A DNA stretch of 15,051 nt from Niveispirillum sp. (GTDB taxonomy: Bacteria > Pseudomonadota > Alphaproteobacteria > Azospirillales > Azospirillaceae): positions 3,143 through 18,193 of the forward strand of contig JAEMSB010000024.1 of the NCBI GenBank assembly GCA_016463045.1. Direction: 5' to 3'. Under the pieces are notes generated by a model that saw nothing but the letters and a program-made list of their open reading frames with translations, ran no database searches and was not told the DNA's origin. This document shows, one piece after another, positions 6,235-12,817 of this stretch; the stretch's first letter is position 1, and every line of letters begins with the position of its first letter. The translations under genes and the position numbers were made by a program.

Positions 6235-7521
6235 TCAATCATTCATCATCTTGGCGCTCTTAATGGCGTCGCGCAGCAGCACGCCCTTGCGCAGGATGTT
6301 GTCAACGATACGGCCCTGGACCATCTGGATGCCGGCTTTTTCAGCGAACATCAGGCCCGAGACAGAGCCGCAGCGGGCCAGGATGAACCGGCAATTGCTC
6401 TGCGCCTTGATCTTTTCGGAAAAGACCTCGAACTCATGGTCCGACATCATGTCCATTTCGTCGTTCCAGAAGATCTTGGCATAGTCGCAGGCCATATATT
6501 CCAGGTCCATATGCGTGACCCAGAAGTCGTTCAGCCCATCGATACAGATCTGGTAGCCCTTGGAAGAGGCGAAATCGACCACTTCCTTATAAGTGTCGAT
6601 ATTCTCCACCAGATCGGCCTTGTTGATCTCCAGGATCACATTGCCGCGCAGGTCCGCCGTCAGACGTTCGTCAAACTTCACGAATGAGGCCGACATGATG
6701 GTGGACAGGTTCAGGTTCAACCCGATGCGCCGACCGCGCAGAAAATCGACACCATAATTCAGCGCCTTCAGCACCGAGTTATCGAGATTGGCCGTGAAGT
6801 AGCTGAACAGCCACTTGTTGGCGGTGATGTCGTAATTGGGCGACAGCCGCTCTTCCAGTGCCTTGATGGCGATATACAGCTCGAAATATTCGAACTGGTT
6901 CTGTTCGCCATTGGTGATATCGACCACCGGCTGGTTCAGCATGAAGGGCGACAGGTCGAACATCTGCACGGCGCGTTCGATCTTGCCCAGTTCTTCCAGC
7001 GTGATGGGCGGCTTCGTCTCCGCCTTGGCCGCGTCTGCATTGCTCTCCCGCGCCAGACCTTCGATGAACCGAATCACGTTCACGAAGTTCAGCGATAGTT
7101 CCATGATGGAATAGAGGCTGTCTTCCCCATAGGGATTGCGCTTCACCATGGAGGTGCGCGACAGCATCAGCTTTTCGATCTTGGAACAGACGTCGGAGAT
7201 CAGGGAAAATTTGATGCCCTTGTACAGGACGATGACGTCGTCGTTGGACAGGGAGAAAAGCTGGAGATAGGCGGACTGATCAGCGGTTTCCTGCATGGCC
7301 CGCTTGATGGAGATCAGGTCAAGCTGGCTCTTATCCTTCAGAAGCGACATATGCAAATGGATCAGGCGCAGCCCCTGCACCTCGCGCTTGGCGCTTTGCA
7401 GCAGCGTCAGCAGCTTCTGATCGTCATACTCGGGCTTTTCATTCATCGCAGTGGCAGACGAACGCTCGCCCGGTTTTACCCGGACCCAGTCGCGTTTCGG
7501 TGCATTCGGTTGGCGATTCAT
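6235..7521 (-). CDS. Degenerate GGDEF-EAL-like protein, probably non-catalytic
   Basis: The 428-residue product has no signal or membrane segment. Residues about 45-120 resemble a worn-down GGDEF domain, with SNDDV (92-96) at the GGDEF position. Residues about 192-420 follow an EAL phosphodiesterase domain: QPVVDITNG (197-205), FEL (213-215) for EAL, NLS (271-273), LEI with Glu298, Asp328 at the first Asp of DDFG, Lys349, and QG (402-403). The distances between these match EAL proteins. Residues needed for catalysis are changed: the second Asp of DDFG is Gly329, and the AEGVE block reads ARCGS (382-386), losing both glutamates. I infer a c-di-GMP-binding or purely regulatory protein rather than an enzyme. 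A ribosome site AAGGG lies eight bases before the ATG at 7519-7521. The downstream gene (5040-6056) is its likely partner. The GGDEF match is weaker than the EAL match. Confidence 0.8.
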   Translation of the reverse strand: MNRQPNAPKRDWVRVKPGERSSATAMNEKPEYDDQKLLTLLQSAKREVQGLRLIHLHMSLLKDKSQLDLISIKRAMQETADQSAYLQLFSLSNDDVIVLYKGIKFSLISDVCSKIEKLMLSRTSMVKRNPYGEDSLYSIMELSLNFVNVIRFIEGLARESNADAAKAETKPPITLEELGKIERAVQMFDLSPFMLNQPVVDITNGEQNQFEYFELYIAIKALEERLSPNYDITANKWLFSYFTANLDNSVLKALNYGVDFLRGRRIGLNLNLSTIMSASFVKFDERLTADLRGNVILEINKADLVENIDTYKEVVDFASSKGYQICIDGLNDFWVTHMDLEYMACDYAKIFWNDEMDMMSDHEFEVFSEKIKAQSNCRFILARCGSVSGLMFAEKAGIQMVQGRIVDNILRKGVLLRDAIKSAKMMND

Positions 7522-7584
7522 GAAGTTGCCCTTGCGCCCTTCCGCTTGGAATGTGCCAGTACCGGCCTTTGCCTGCGATGGTGG

Positions 7585-7614
7585 TTAATCGGCCATTAAA
7601 GGGGCTTATACCCC
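7585..7614. promoter_or_regulatory. Palindromes in the promoter region of the GGDEF-EAL-like gene
   Basis: Upstream of the 7521 start the sequence holds an imperfect palindrome TTAATCGGCCATTAA (7585-7599). Next to it is GGGG-CTTATA-CCCC (7601-7614), which on the minus strand encloses the -10-like hexamer TATAAG. No good -35 box was found at the right distance. The surrounding 7600-7690 stretch is AT-rich, as expected for a promoter. Operator function is a guess. Confidence 0.3.
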
Positions 7615-7789
7615 AAAGGCATAGATTTCACTATCCACCATCGGACAAGTATACAAAATTTTATCTATTCCTCCTACCGTGATTTTCCCCCCGAATGACC
7701 GGAACCGCAAGATGACCGGTCGCATATATGCGGAAGATGGAACGCCACGGCGTGCCAAGCTTGATCGCGGAGAACAGGGGAAGGAGGGG

Positions 7790-7864
7790 TGGCTGGGGCG
7801 CCAGGATTCGAACCTGGGAATGGCGGTACCAAAAACCGCTGCCTTACCGCTTGGCGACGCCCCA
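7790..7864 (-). tRNA. tRNA-Gln (anticodon UUG)
   Basis: Read on the minus strand the 75 bases fold as a complete cloverleaf. The acceptor stem TGGGGCG pairs with CGCCCCA, and the anticodon stem GCGGT/ACCGC encloses the loop TTTTGGT with anticodon TTG. The T-arm is CCAGG-TTCGAAT-CCTGG, and the discriminator G is followed by an encoded CCA at 7790-7792. The TTG anticodon reads CAA (and CAG by wobble) glutamine codons. It stands alone, with no neighbouring tRNA. Confidence 0.97.
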
Positions 7865-7892
7865 ACATTGTCCCGTCTGACGGGCGGCGCGC

Positions 7893-7921
7893 ACCATAGT
7901 CAGTTTGCCATCACTGTGCAA
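7893..7921 (-). promoter_or_regulatory. Promoter of tRNA-Gln
   Basis: TTGCAC (-35, 7916-7921) and TATGGT (-10, 7893-7898) are separated by exactly 17 bases on the minus strand. A GC-rich discriminator (GCGCGCC) follows, as in growth-rate-controlled stable RNA promoters. A short palindrome CCCGTC-T-GACGGG (7872-7884) lies in the 5' leader, which RNase P would remove. Confidence 0.75.
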
Positions 7922-8047
7922 TAGCTTCGCGAAAGGCTGAGCGCATTGCTGCGGAAGCGCTGGCGGGCGCTGGTAATCGTGTTAGTGTCGGCTTCATCCT
8001 ACCACCTCTTGTGGCTGAAAGACCGGCTCCGCCCGGATACGCGAAGA

Positions 8048-9283
8048 ATGCCCAAATACGCCGCCCGCCCCTTGCGCCGATTCGTTCACGCCCTTCTGGC
8101 CCCCCTGCTGCTGTCGGGCCTGACACTGGTTCCCGCCGTAGCCCCCGCTGCGGCGCAGGAGGTGAAGAAGCCGACGGTGCAGAAGCCCGTGAAACCCACC
8201 GTGAAGAAGCCGGCGACCAGCGCACCCAAGCCGGCGGCCGCCCCCAGCAAGCCGCGCCGCAAGGCCGGTGCCGCCGCTGCAGGAGCGGCTGCCGCTGCTG
8301 GGGGTGCTGCGGCCCTGGCTGCCGGCACGCAGGTTCCAGCCCCGCTGCCCGCCGGGACAAACCCGGAATTGAAGGCGCTGGAGGGGAAGGCCCGGGAAGG
8401 CGATGCCGATTCGCAGATGGCCCTGGCTGATGCCCTGACCTCACAGACGCCGACCAGCGCGCAGGATCTGCGCCGCGCCATCTACTGGTACGGGCAGGCG
8501 GCGACCAAGGGCGACGCCGATGCCGCCTGGACCCTGGCAGAGCTGTTCCGGGGCGATATTGGCATTCCCGACGATATGGAGCAGGCCGCCAACTGGTATC
8601 GCAAGGCCGCCGAAATGGGCCATGCCGAGGCGGCGTTCGATCTCGGCCTGCTCTACACCGAAGGCTATGGCGTGGAGCGGGATACGGGCGAGGCCGCACG
8701 CTGGTTCCAGCAGTCCGCCGATGCCGGTGTGGCCCGCGCGCTCTATATGCTGGGTACGCTCTATGAACAGGGCGTTGACGGCGCCCCCGACCTGGATGCG
8801 GCACGGGCCTGGTATGGACAGGCGGCGGAGACCGGCGACCCCGGCGCCCGTCAGGCCCTGCGCCGCCTGGATGCCGGGGGCCGCAATGTGGAAGTGGCAG
8901 AAGGTCCGCCTGCCGGCATGCTGGGCGGCCCGCCGGGCAGCGCCACCATCCGCCGGTCCACCGTGTCCGGCGTCCTGCCCCGCAGTGACCAGGATGGGGA
9001 CGATGATGAGGATGGGGCCGCCCCGACCGCCGGCGCCGGCCCCGTCACGGCGATGATCAGCGGCGCTGCCGCAGGCACCGGTGCCCGCGCCATCCCTGTC
9101 GATCAGGCCGGGGTCCGGGAAATCCAGACCCGCCTGATCAAGCTGGGCTTGCAGAAGGGCAAGGCCGACGGGTTCCTGGGCAAACGGACAGTCGCGGCCA
9201 TCCGCGCTTATCAGAAATCCGTAGGCCTGCCGGTGGATGGCAAGGCCAGCCAGACCCTGCTGCGGCGCTTGCGGCAGGGATAG
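8048..9283 (+). CDS. Secreted Sel1-repeat protein with C-terminal peptidoglycan-binding domain
   Basis: The 411-residue product starts with a signal peptide (hydrophobic 12-32, cleavage likely after AAA at 34-36). A Lys/Pro then Ala-rich low-complexity linker follows (38-100). Four Sel1-like (TPR-type) repeats come next, at about 119-155, 156-191, 192-227 and 228-263; each has the AxxWYxxAAxxG signature. An acidic/Gly-rich linker (276-348) leads to a peptidoglycan-binding type 1 domain (about 350-411: VREIQTRLIKLGL, DGFLGKRTVAAIRAYQ). The protein is therefore probably periplasmic and tethered to the cell wall, where Sel1 repeats hold partner proteins; the partner is unknown. The frame is open from 7946, but only the ATG at 8048 gives a clean signal peptide; its ribosome site is weak. 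It is divergent from tRNA-Gln and convergent with the GNAT gene, one base apart. Confidence 0.9.
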   Translation: MPKYAARPLRRFVHALLAPLLLSGLTLVPAVAPAAAQEVKKPTVQKPVKPTVKKPATSAPKPAAAPSKPRRKAGAAAAGAAAAAGGAAALAAGTQVPAPLPAGTNPELKALEGKAREGDADSQMALADALTSQTPTSAQDLRRAIYWYGQAATKGDADAAWTLAELFRGDIGIPDDMEQAANWYRKAAEMGHAEAAFDLGLLYTEGYGVERDTGEAARWFQQSADAGVARALYMLGTLYEQGVDGAPDLDAARAWYGQAAETGDPGARQALRRLDAGGRNVEVAEGPPAGMLGGPPGSATIRRSTVSGVLPRSDQDGDDDEDGAAPTAGAGPVTAMISGAAAGTGARAIPVDQAGVREIQTRLIKLGLQKGKADGFLGKRTVAAIRAYQKSVGLPVDGKASQTLLRRLRQG

Positions 9284-9284
9284 G

Positions 9285-9785
9285 CTAAACCCGGCGTTCC
9301 ATCAGGATCTCCATGCCGTCGTCGCGGACCTTGGTAAAGCCCGCCCGCGACAGCAGGTGGTGGGCCGGGCTGTCATAGAACAGGGTAGCGCGGATAACCT
9401 GTCTGCGTGCGTCAGCGACGGCGGTCAGACCTGACAGCAGCCGTGCACCCCGCCCCTGCCCGCGCAGATGCGGCAGGAACAGGAATTCAAGCAGCGTTAC
9501 CGGCCCCTGAGCAGGCCAATCCAGGACCAGCAGACCCGTGGTCCGCATATCCTCGCCCATTAGCAGCGTGACGGCATTGGGATGGGACCGCCGAAGCGCG
9601 TTCAACCGGCCCTCTACCTGTGCGGAGACAAGAAGGCCACGGGCAGATGCCGGCACATCGGCCAGCATCTGTGCCGCATCCGCCCCAATAATCTGACGCA
9701 GCAGGGCGCGGTCACCCGCCTGGGCGAGTCGCGCCTGCATGCCGTCGACAGCGCTGATAAGGTCGGCAATGGGGTCCGGTTTCAT
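9285..9785 (-). CDS. GNAT-family N-acetyltransferase
   Basis: A small cytoplasmic acetyltransferase of 166 residues. The acetyl-CoA-binding motif A is clear: a beta strand FLFLP (101-105) followed by HLRGQGRGARLL (106-117), the R/Q-x-x-G-x-G/A loop. The C-terminal block FYDSPAHHLLSRAGFTKV (136-153) is the usual motif B region. The N-terminal ~60 residues look helical and are not a standard GNAT strand, so they may form the substrate side. The substrate is unknown. The stop codon is one base from the stop of the convergent Sel1 gene with no terminator between. The ribosome site before the ATG at 9783-9785 is weak, so Met16 is an alternative start. Confidence 0.85.
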   Translation of the reverse strand: MKPDPIADLISAVDGMQARLAQAGDRALLRQIIGADAAQMLADVPASARGLLVSAQVEGRLNALRRSHPNAVTLLMGEDMRTTGLLVLDWPAQGPVTLLEFLFLPHLRGQGRGARLLSGLTAVADARRQVIRATLFYDSPAHHLLSRAGFTKVRDDGMEILMERRV

Positions 9786-9856
9786 GGCGCGGCCATTTTG
9801 GGTTGCACACTACCCACACGATAGCCGCCAAATGACAGGATGCCCCTGTGAACTGC

Positions 9857-9876
9857 TTCACGTCACGCGATGTGAA
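9857..9876. promoter_or_regulatory. Candidate operator upstream of the GNAT gene
   Basis: A 20-bp imperfect palindrome with ends TTCAC and GTGAA pairs in eight of ten positions. It is centred about 80 bases upstream of the GNAT start codon, in a non-coding stretch (9786-9980). This form suits a dimeric transcription factor. No regulator gene lies nearby. Confidence 0.35.
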
Positions 9877-9950
9877 ATGCCACTTTTCCCGCGTGACGCA
9901 TCATGATTTCATATCCCCTCAATCGCCGGGCCGCGCGGCGGCAGCAGCCG

Positions 9951-9980
9951 TATCAACGGTCAAAAATTTCACCGTTGGTA
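9951..9980 (-). terminator. Stem-loop directly after the acyl-CoA ligase stop codon
   Basis: A 10-bp stem with one mismatch (TATCAACGGT at 9951-9960 with ACCGTTGGTA at 9971-9980) and a ten-base AT-rich loop starts at the base after the stop codon (9981-9983). It has no following T run, so it may stabilise the 3' end rather than terminate transcription. Confidence 0.4.
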
Positions 9981-11636
9981 TCACTCAGCCGCCGCCCCCG
10001 TGGATGGCAGCGGATGGTTCAGGAACCGCTTGCGCAGTTCCGTCTTCAGCAGCTTGCCCGTGGCCGAATGCGGCAATTCGGACACGAAGACGATATCGTC
10101 GGGCAGCCACCATTTCGCCACCTCGCCTTCCAGATGGCGCATCAGAGCCGCCTTATCCGGTTCATGACCGGCGCGCGGCACGATAATCAGCAGGGGCCGC
10201 TCGACCCAGCGCGGATGCGGCACGCCCACCACCGCCGCCTCCTGCACCGAGGAGTGGCCCATGGCGGCATTTTCCAGATCGATGGAACTGATCCATTCGC
10301 CGCCCGATTTGATCACGTCCTTGGCGCGGTCCACGATGCTCATGGCGCCGTCATCGCTGATCACGGCCACGTCGCCGGTCTTGAACCAGCCATCGGGCGT
10401 GAAGGCGTTCTCGTTGGCCTTGTCATCCTTGTAATAGCCGCGCGTGATCCAGGGCCCGCGCACCACCAGTTCGCCATAGGAATGGCCGTCGCGCGGCTGG
10501 TCCTGGCCATCGGGGCCGATGACGCGCATTTCCACTCCATAGAGCGGGCGGCCGGCCCGTAGCTTGGCGTCATGCTGCTGTTCCACGGGCAGGGCCGCTT
10601 CGGCCTGGGACAGGGCACCGACGGACCCGACGGGCGACAGCTCCGTCATGCCCCAGCCCTGGACACAGGCCACACCATGGGTCAGCTCAAATTCCTCCAG
10701 CATGGCGCGCGGCAGGGCGGAACCGCCGACCGTCACATTCTTCAGGCTGCTGAACTTCGCTCCCGTGGCGCGCATATGCGCCAGCAGACCCAGCCAGACC
10801 GTGGGCACGCCAGAGGAGATGGTGACCTGTTCCTGTTCCATCAGCTCATAGACGCTTTTGCCGTCCAGCTTGGGACCCGGCAGCACCATCTTGGCCCCCA
10901 CGATGGCGGCGGAATAGGGGTAGCCCCAGGCATTGGCATGGAACAGGGGCACCACCACCAGAATGCTGGACGCCGCCCGCACATCCAGCCCCGGCGCCGT
11001 CAGCACGCCATAGGCATGCAGGACCGAGGAACGATGGGAATACAGCACGCCCTTGGGATTGCCGGTGGTGCCCGAGGTATAGCAAAGGCCGCAGGCCGTG
11101 TTCTCGTCAAACTCCGGCCAGTCATAGGTATCAGGCTGTGTGGACAGCAGGGTTTCATAGCAATGGAGATTGGGGATCACGCTGCTGGCCGGCATCAGCT
11201 CGGCCCGCGTCATCACAACCACGCCTTCGACCCCCTTGAAGAAAGGCCACAGCTTTTCGACCAGCGGCAGGAACATGGGATCGACGAACAGGAAGCGATC
11301 CTCGGCATGGTTCACGATATAGGTGATCTGGTCCGGGAACAGGCGGGGATTGACCGTGTGGCAGACGGCGCCGACACCCGGCAGGGCATAATAAAGCTCC
11401 AGATGCCGATGGTCATTCCAAGCCAGCGTGCCCACCCGGTCCCCCGGCTTCACACCCAGCGCATCCAGCGCATGTGCCAGCCGCGCGGTGCGGTGCCAGG
11501 CGTCCTTCCAGGTATAGCGGTGCGCCGCCTCGCCCGCGAAACGTGACGTGATCACCTGATCGGCATAATTCTGCGCGGCATGGCGCAGCAGACCGATGAT
11601 CATCAGCGGACGGTCCATCATCAAACCAGCGAGCAT
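9981..11636 (-). CDS. AlkK-like medium/long-chain fatty acyl-CoA ligase
   Basis: This AMP-forming ligase activates a fatty acid with ATP and CoA to acyl-CoA. The 551-residue product matches AlkK-type synthetases in length and order. It starts MLAGLMMDRPL and has LAWNDHRHLELYYA...CHTVNPRLFPDQI (about 71-104). The ATP-binding P-loop YTSGTTGNPKG is at 186-196, followed by PLFHANAWGYPY. VGGSALP and GWGMTELSP (adenine/acyl pocket) come next, then GWFKTGDVAVI (hinge region), DRAKDVIKSGGEWIS, and near the C-terminus SATGKLLKTEL with the catalytic lysine. All motifs are intact. A strong GGAGGA precedes the ATG at 11634-11636 by eight bases. It stands alone between motA's terminator and the GNAT gene. 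AlkK relatives handle medium-chain acids; exact substrate and role (beta-oxidation, side-chain or storage metabolism) cannot be read here. Confidence 0.93.
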   Translation of the reverse strand: MLAGLMMDRPLMIIGLLRHAAQNYADQVITSRFAGEAAHRYTWKDAWHRTARLAHALDALGVKPGDRVGTLAWNDHRHLELYYALPGVGAVCHTVNPRLFPDQITYIVNHAEDRFLFVDPMFLPLVEKLWPFFKGVEGVVVMTRAELMPASSVIPNLHCYETLLSTQPDTYDWPEFDENTACGLCYTSGTTGNPKGVLYSHRSSVLHAYGVLTAPGLDVRAASSILVVVPLFHANAWGYPYSAAIVGAKMVLPGPKLDGKSVYELMEQEQVTISSGVPTVWLGLLAHMRATGAKFSSLKNVTVGGSALPRAMLEEFELTHGVACVQGWGMTELSPVGSVGALSQAEAALPVEQQHDAKLRAGRPLYGVEMRVIGPDGQDQPRDGHSYGELVVRGPWITRGYYKDDKANENAFTPDGWFKTGDVAVISDDGAMSIVDRAKDVIKSGGEWISSIDLENAAMGHSSVQEAAVVGVPHPRWVERPLLIIVPRAGHEPDKAALMRHLEGEVAKWWLPDDIVFVSELPHSATGKLLKTELRKRFLNHPLPSTGAAAE

Positions 11637-11786
11637 TCGGATCTTCCTCCCAAGCGTATCCGCTACCCCGTGTTCTTCACGGTCTTATTGCCAATAGCTT
11701 GGGGCTTTCCGACGCCGGTTTCCAGAGGGATTTAAACGCTTGTTCCAAATTTTTCCGCCGGCGGAGACATGCCGCACAGCAACAAA

Positions 11787-11817
11787 AAACCCGGCCGCCG
11801 TTGCCGGGGCCGGGTTT
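11787..11817 (-). terminator. Rho-independent terminator of motA
   Basis: On the minus strand a perfect 10-bp stem (AAACCCGGCC at 11787-11796 against GGCCGGGTTT at 11808-11817, 11-base loop) starts 18 bases after the motA stop. Its distal T's run on into TTTGTT. An outer ACAGC/GCTGT pair extends the symmetry. It insulates motA from the acyl-CoA ligase gene. Confidence 0.9.
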
Positions 11818-11834
11818 GCTGTAACGAGGGTGTC

Positions 11835-12695
11835 TTAACTGATCTGGGAGAGGAGTTCTTCCAACTCGTTGAAGTCGGGCATGTATTCCGACGGCACCTT
11901 TTTTCGCGCCGCTTCGATGGAGACCTGTGGGGCGTATCCGCCCAGATGCGCCACGACCGCCGTCTTGATCACGCCATAGAACATGCTGTCTTCCTCTGCG
12001 ATGCCCTTCAGGCGCCCCGCAATGGGGGCGGCCAGACAATAGGCCAGGAAGATGCCCATGAAGGTACCGACCAACGCGCCGCCGATCAGCTTGCCCAGCA
12101 CTTCCGGTGGTTCGGAGATCGAGGCCATGGTCTTGATCACGCCCAGCACGGCTGCCACGATGCCCAGCGCTGGAAGCGCGTCGGCCAGACCCTGGATGGC
12201 ATGGGACGAATGCTGGTCCTCATGCTTCATCTTGTCGATCTCGGCCTCCATCAGGCTTTCCATTTCCATCGGATTATCGACACCGATGGAATACATGCGC
12301 AGATAGTCAGCGATGAACTTCACCGTCGTGTTGCTTTTCATCACGGCGGGATAAGCGTTGAAGATGTTGCTTTCCAGCGGCTTTTCGATGTGCTGCTCAA
12401 TGGCCAGCACACCCTTGCTCTTCATGGTCTTCAAGATCTGATAGAGCAGGGACAGAAGCTCGATATATTCCTTCTTATGGAAGGGGGAGCCCGCGAAGAT
12501 CTTCTTGATGTCCTTGCCCGACGCCTTGACCGTGTGCGCGGAGTTGGTGATCAGGAAGGAAGAAACGCCCGATCCGCCGATGATCATGATCTCTTTGGGC
12601 AGGGCCTCAATGATGATGCCCATCTTGCCGCCGAAGATGACGTAACCGCCGAATACACAGAAAAACACGCCGAAAAGGCCGATGATGGCGAACAT
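11835..12695 (-). CDS. motA: Flagellar motor stator protein MotA
   Basis: MotA forms, with MotB, the proton-driven stator that turns the flagellum; it sits in the inner membrane. The 286-residue product has TM1 at about 2-22, TM2 at about 35-50, a large cytoplasmic loop, and TM3 (about 172-190) and TM4 (about 203-224). The two functionally critical prolines are present: Pro175 in LPALGIVAAVLG and Pro224 in AAPIAG. In the torque loop Glu100 matches E. coli Glu98, while the partner Arg90 position is Lys92, a conservative change. The C-terminal GYAPQVSIEAARKKVPSE block is also typical. GGGGTAG lies upstream of the ATG at 12693-12695. MotB is not adjacent on either side, unlike the enterobacterial motAB pair. 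aroB lies 122 bases upstream with no terminator seen between, so read-through is possible. Confidence 0.93.
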   Translation of the reverse strand: MFAIIGLFGVFFCVFGGYVIFGGKMGIIIEALPKEIMIIGGSGVSSFLITNSAHTVKASGKDIKKIFAGSPFHKKEYIELLSLLYQILKTMKSKGVLAIEQHIEKPLESNIFNAYPAVMKSNTTVKFIADYLRMYSIGVDNPMEMESLMEAEIDKMKHEDQHSSHAIQGLADALPALGIVAAVLGVIKTMASISEPPEVLGKLIGGALVGTFMGIFLAYCLAAPIAGRLKGIAEEDSMFYGVIKTAVVAHLGGYAPQVSIEAARKKVPSEYMPDFNELEELLSQIS

Positions 12696-12817
12696 GCGCT
12701 ACCCCGGAATGGTGGGTCCCGCCCTGGACCGATGGGTCAAGGTAAACCAACGGCTTGGCAAAACCAACACGGCATAGGGATGGGGTTATATGGAAGGCGA
12801 AAGGAGGCGTATTGCCC

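Noticed and set aside
7610..7672. Possible short TTG-started ORF behind an AGGAGG on the minus strand
   Set aside because: The AGGAGG is 13 bases from the TTG, the peptide is only about 16 residues, and the stretch is AT-rich promoter DNA.
7790..7864. tRNA-Gln as an integration (attachment) site for a mobile element
   Set aside because: No integrase gene, no duplicated tRNA 3' end and no change in gene character on either side.
7674..7868. Minus-strand open frame across tRNA-Gln
   Set aside because: It reads through the tRNA gene itself, which folds perfectly, so it is not coding.
7946..8047. Upstream extension of the Sel1 protein start to 7946
   Set aside because: It would place 34 residues before the signal peptide and bring the start close to the tRNA promoter; the start at 8048 gives a normal secreted protein.
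12696..12817. Promoter for motA
   Set aside because: Only poor matches to -35/-10 boxes (three of six each) and no sigma-54 type element were found, so none is listed.
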